This document shows positions 6,348 to 8,994 of a DNA stretch of 8,994 bases, piece by piece. Both the position numbers and the translations under genes were made by a program. The notes beneath the pieces were generated by a model, which was not told the origin of the DNA, searched no databases, and was given only the letters and a program-made list of their open reading frames with translations. Each line of letters starts with the position of its first letter. Position 1 is the first letter of the stretch. The stretch comes from a bacterium (lineage in GTDB: Bacteria > Patescibacteriota > Gracilibacteria > UBA1369 > LOWO2-01-FULL-3), in the NCBI GenBank assembly GCA_027622635.1, contig JAQBYK010000044.1:1-8994 (forward strand), read 5' to 3'.

Positions 6348-6722
6348 CTACTCGACAACTTCAAAAACAGCTGCCTTTTCCAGTTCCACGTTACGTATTG
6401 ACTTATGTGACCTCTCCTTTCTAAGAATTGCCATGTGCTTTTTGATCTGTGAAATCAGGCGATCCTTGGATAAATCCACCGCCTTGGTTATTTGGTGACT
6501 CGCTTCTTTTGCCACTAATGACTTTGTTGGCAATACAAGACAAAACTCAACCTGGAATGCATCGTGTTTCTCAAACTTCTCAATATTTGCTTTCAAAATA
6601 GAAGCATCGTCAGCAAACTTGGTTAGAAGAATCTCTATTGCCGGTATTTTTTCTTTTACGTACTCTAGGAATTTTTGTGTTTCCTTTTTTGTAAGATTTT
6701 TGTGAAAGAAAGTTGCTTCCAT
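6348..6722 (-). CDS. HPF/RaiA-like ribosome hibernation factor
   Basis: 124 residues resembling the S30AE fold of short hibernation-promoting factor/RaiA, which sits in the decoding region of the 30S subunit and silences ribosomes in starvation. Residues 1-55 fit a beta-alpha-beta unit (the helix includes K-K-E-T-Q-K-F-L-E-Y-V-K-E-K at 12-25). Residues 56-70 are a hydrophobic strand. About 72-101 (A-K-E-A-S-H-Q-I-T-K through I-K-K-H-M-A-I-L-R) match the family's final helix, including the D-L-x-x-D-R-L-x-x-Q-I-x-K-x-K core. The chain ends in a basic tail and then an acidic tip. It lacks the extra C-terminal dimerisation domain of long HPF, so it would not by itself form 100S dimers in the long-HPF way. 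The match is by pattern, and divergent. It has its own promoter and shares a bidirectional terminator downstream. Confidence 0.75.
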   Translation of the reverse strand: MEATFFHKNLTKKETQKFLEYVKEKIPAIEILLTKFADDASILKANIEKFEKHDAFQVEFCLVLPTKSLVAKEASHQITKAVDLSKDRLISQIKKHMAILRKERSHKSIRNVELEKAAVFEVVE

Positions 6723-6751
6723 AAAGGAGAGTGTTAAAGAATTGTGCCTGT

Positions 6752-6780
6752 ATTATAGCCATTTGGGGAGTATTGGTAAA
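6752..6780 (-). promoter_or_regulatory. Promoter of the HPF-like gene
   Basis: On the minus strand, TTTACC (6780-6775), 17 bases, then a perfect TATAAT (6757-6752). Predicted start near 6745, leader about 23 bases. The -10 context GGCTATAATA is the same as at the sortase gene. Confidence 0.65.
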
Positions 6781-6803
6781 GACCACTTTACATCCAAATC
6801 TTT

Positions 6804-6808
6804 AGGAG
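6804..6808 (+). promoter_or_regulatory. Shine-Dalgarno of the transporter gene
   Basis: AGGAG lies 12 bases before the ATG at 6821. It is the only clear Shine-Dalgarno match ahead of a gene in the window, and its spacing is long. Confidence 0.5.
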
Positions 6809-6820
6809 TAGAATTTCCGC

Positions 6821-8116
6821 ATGCTCATCTATCTCACCTTAGGCATTTTCTTCCTTGCGTTCGCTTTTGTAGTTCTTGAAGTATATGATAAATCACTTGT
6901 CGCTTTGTCCGGTGCTCTTATGATGATTATTCTGGGCGTGTTAAGTCCCGAAGAAGCTATCGCTGCAATAGAATTTGAGACAATACTGCTTTTAATGGCC
7001 ATGATGATCCTGGTCAACATTGCTTCCAAAAGCGGAGTTTTCTCGTGGTTAAATGTCAAAATTGCCGCACTTACTCGTGGCAACCCCCTGGCCATATTCC
7101 TTTTCTTTTCTTTGGTTACCGCCTTATTTTCCGCATTCCTTGACAATGTCACTACCGTAATCCTGATTGTACCTCTTACAATTGAGCTTGTTAAAGGAAT
7201 GGGTAAGGACCCTAAACCGTATATTTTTGCTGAGATTATTTTTTCCAACATTGGTGGCGCCTTAACCCTTATTGGTGATCCTCCCAATATTATTATTGGT
7301 GGTGCCACCGGGTTTAATTTTCTAGATTTCGTAGTCAATCTGTGGATTCCAATTTTAGGTTCTATTGTTTTCGCCTTAGCATTTTTCCTCCTCTTTTACT
7401 GGAAGAATCTTAAGCCAATTTCCAATAACCTTATAGAGCTCTGTATAGCCAACGTCACTATCAAAAAGATAAAACATAAATTTGTACAGAAAACTCTTCA
7501 TCGTGATTTTATTGTCAGAGTTGTTTCGATATTACTTCTCACAATAATCGGCTTCTTCCTGCAAGATCTTATCGGGCTACCTACCTATATTATTGCCCTT
7601 GCTTTTGCCATACTCCTTGGCCTTTTGACTGATAAGAGGGTGCACATTGAAGAGTCATTTAAATCCATAGAATGGACTACGCTCTTTTTCTTTGCAGGTC
7701 TTTTCATAATGGTTGCAGGAGTTGAAACAACCGGTTTACTTGAATCATTAAGTCATTGGGTCGCCGGATCTACTACGGACATTTTGCATTTATCATTGAT
7801 CATCCTTTGGGTTTCAGGATTGACTTCTATGGTTTTGGACAACATCCCTTTTGTAACGATTATGATTCCTGTAATTGTTGGTATTCAGAGTCAAATTCCC
7901 GGAGATACAACAATATTATGGTGGGCACTTTCGCTTGGTGCTTGTCTTGGCGGAAACGGGACACTAATTGGCGCTTCGGCGAATGTTGTTTCAGCTGACT
8001 TAGCAAGGAAACAAGGTATAAATATTTCCTTCCTTAACTATATGAAGTTTAGTTTTCCCCTAACAATAGGCGTTCTGCTTATTTGTAGTTTATATTTATT
8101 TTTAAGAATCGGATAA
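6821..8116 (+). CDS. ArsB/NhaD-type ion transporter (IT superfamily)
   Basis: Polytopic inner-membrane carrier of the ion-transporter superfamily that includes NhaD Na+/H+ antiporters, ArsB arsenite permeases, the P protein and SLC13 carriers. The 431 residues contain about ten to twelve hydrophobic segments in two inverted halves. The half signatures are present: S-A-F-L-D-N-V-T-T (104-112) and I-G-D-P-P-N (151-156) in the first half; V-L-D-N-I-P-F (338-344) and G-G-N-G-T-L-I-G-A-S-A-N-V (377-389) in the second. A basic cytoplasmic loop (about 194-230) joins them. The substrate cannot be told from these motifs; Na+/H+ exchange is as likely as arsenite or an organic anion, and no ars genes accompany it. 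AGGAG upstream supports the ATG at 6821. The next gene starts one base after the stop, indicating an operon. Confidence 0.88.
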   Translation: MLIYLTLGIFFLAFAFVVLEVYDKSLVALSGALMMIILGVLSPEEAIAAIEFETILLLMAMMILVNIASKSGVFSWLNVKIAALTRGNPLAIFLFFSLVTALFSAFLDNVTTVILIVPLTIELVKGMGKDPKPYIFAEIIFSNIGGALTLIGDPPNIIIGGATGFNFLDFVVNLWIPILGSIVFALAFFLLFYWKNLKPISNNLIELCIANVTIKKIKHKFVQKTLHRDFIVRVVSILLLTIIGFFLQDLIGLPTYIIALAFAILLGLLTDKRVHIEESFKSIEWTTLFFFAGLFIMVAGVETTGLLESLSHWVAGSTTDILHLSLIILWVSGLTSMVLDNIPFVTIMIPVIVGIQSQIPGDTTILWWALSLGACLGGNGTLIGASANVVSADLARKQGINISFLNYMKFSFPLTIGVLLICSLYLFLRIG

Positions 8117-8117
8117 A

Positions 8118-8994
8118 ATGCAGGCAAAAATTGATTTATTTTCAAAATTACTAAGAGAGATGGAAGCTGAAATTGGCACCGGAGATGTTGCAGCTTTAGT
8201 GCTAAAAGCTCTTGTTGGTACTGTAAAGGGTTTCAAGGCAAAAACCATTGATGATTTTTGTGAGCAATTTGAAGAATTGGTTAAGGTGATATCCAGTACA
8301 GAACCCAAATTTGGCATATTGAATTATCATTTTGCGAATCTTCTAGCAAAATTTAGAAGCACTATTTCCGGGCGTAATTTTTCGGGAAAAAACTGGAAAC
8401 GTATAATCCTAAATGATATTGAGGAAATAAGAAAGGAAGCAAAGGCCCACAATAAATCTCTAATTGAGTTTTCCGAAAAAATTAACGTGGAAGGAAAGAC
8501 TATTTTGATACATGATCATAGCCACACTGTCCAGGATGTTTTAATACACTATAGGCGCCTGGGGAAACACTTCAGAGTAGTTATTGCTGAGCAGGATTTC
8601 GATAAGACTCACAGCAACATCGAAAGGATGCACAATGCTAAAATACCATTCCAGGTCGTTCCTGCTTACATGCTTTCTCATGTGCATGAAACAATAGACA
8701 TGCTCTTTTTTGGAGCCTTGACCCTGAAGGATACAATGGATTTCGTAATGGATCCCGGCACTCACAGCACTATTTCTGAGTTGCATGTTGTCAAAACTCC
8801 CATATACATGTTTATAGATACGACTAAATTTAGTTTGTGGAAATCAAGACCTCGAGGGGAGATTTTTATTCATAAACATTTGAGAGTTCATGCTGCAAAA
8901 CCTATTGAATATGAGAGGATAAAATATTCACATGACCGAGTGCCTTCATCTTTTTTTCACAAAATAGTTACTAATAAAGGGCTGTTTACACCAA
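8118..8994 (+). CDS. IF-2B/R15P-isomerase-like protein, catalytic residues lost (partial)
   Basis: Open to the window's right edge (292 codons); not in an obviously truncated state otherwise. The N-terminal 120 residues are helical, as in the eIF2B alpha/beta/delta and ribose-1,5-bisphosphate isomerase family, and 125-292 form the Rossmann-like domain. Family landmarks are recognisable: I-L-I-H-D-H-S (129-135) for T-H-C-H-S, F-R-V-V-I-A-E (152-158) for the V-x-V-x-E-T-R-P strand, I-P-F-Q-V-V-P (176-182), F-F-G-A-L-T (197-202) for M-G-A-D-S-I, Y-M-F-I-D-T-T-K-F (230-238), and I-V-T-N-K-G-L (283-289) for the conserved I-V-T-E-x-G. The catalytic Cys of T-H-C-H-S is Asp133, and the catalytic Asp of G-A-D is Leu201; the ETRP segment reads EQDF. 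Archaeal-type isomerase activity is therefore unlikely; a binding or regulatory role is inferred. The ATG at 8118 follows the transporter stop by one base. Confidence 0.8.
   Translation, partial: MQAKIDLFSKLLREMEAEIGTGDVAALVLKALVGTVKGFKAKTIDDFCEQFEELVKVISSTEPKFGILNYHFANLLAKFRSTISGRNFSGKNWKRIILNDIEEIRKEAKAHNKSLIEFSEKINVEGKTILIHDHSHTVQDVLIHYRRLGKHFRVVIAEQDFDKTHSNIERMHNAKIPFQVVPAYMLSHVHETIDMLFFGALTLKDTMDFVMDPGTHSTISELHVVKTPIYMFIDTTKFSLWKSRPRGEIFIHKHLRVHAAKPIEYERIKYSHDRVPSSFFHKIVTNKGLFTP

Noticed and set aside
6829..7338. 169-codon minus-strand frame inside the transporter gene
   Set aside because: It lies antisense to a well-supported membrane protein with all its motifs; the Ile/Arg/Lys-rich peptide is the usual antisense shadow of hydrophobic codons.
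1..8994. Alternative genetic code (UGA as glycine)
   Set aside because: RSH ends at TGA exactly where its neighbour overlaps, conserved glycines use GGN, and no gene has an internal TGA.
1..8994. CRISPR array, insertion sequence, prophage or toxin-antitoxin pair
   Set aside because: No regularly spaced direct repeats, transposase or integrase motifs, terminal inverted repeats or phage genes were seen, and gene content is housekeeping-like throughout.

Overview
The window reads as an ordinary chromosomal stretch from an AT-rich bacterium, most likely a member of the Candidate Phyla Radiation (Patescibacteria). That placement is inferred from four things: a small CPR-style hypothetical protein at the left end, a near absence of Shine-Dalgarno sites, short or absent 5' leaders, and a degenerate IF-2B-like protein at the right end. 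TAA, TAG and TGA all serve as stops, so the UGA-glycine code of Gracilibacteria/Absconditabacteria is excluded. No rRNA, tRNA, IS element, phage gene or CRISPR array is visible.

Layout. 53-523 (+) is a small charged hypothetical protein. It converges with a class D-like sortase at 520-1464 (-), and the two stops share a TTAA. From the next divergent intergenic region, 1571-3928 (+) encodes a long RelA/SpoT homologue. Its hydrolase and synthetase sites are intact, but it lacks the usual zinc-finger module and ends in four predicted membrane helices. It converges, with a 17-bp overlap, with a minus-strand pair: type I 3-dehydroquinate dehydratase (aroD, 4996-5631) followed by the ATPase ychF (3912-5006), whose start lies inside the aroD end.

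5632-6052 has no protein gene, but it holds the most striking non-coding signal: a sigma70-type promoter on the minus strand, about 255 nt rich in hairpins (three closed by C(UUCG)G), and a 10-bp terminal stem. I read this as an unidentified structured RNA. aroD seems to have its own promoter just after it. A divergent promoter drives a tiny, extremely acidic lipoprotein (6053-6280), which ends at a bidirectional terminator shared with an HPF/RaiA-like ribosome-hibernation factor (6348-6722, -). At the right, an ArsB/NhaD-type ion transporter (6821-8116, +) is followed after one base by an IF-2B/ribose-1,5-bisphosphate-isomerase-like protein that has lost both catalytic residues and runs off the window.

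How they work together. RSH, YchF and the HPF-like protein all bear on ribosome status and starvation, so the neighbourhood has a stress and translation-control flavour, but they are in separate transcription units. The best candidates for something undescribed are the membrane-anchored RSH, the minus-strand RNA, and the catalytically dead IF-2B-like protein coupled to a transporter.
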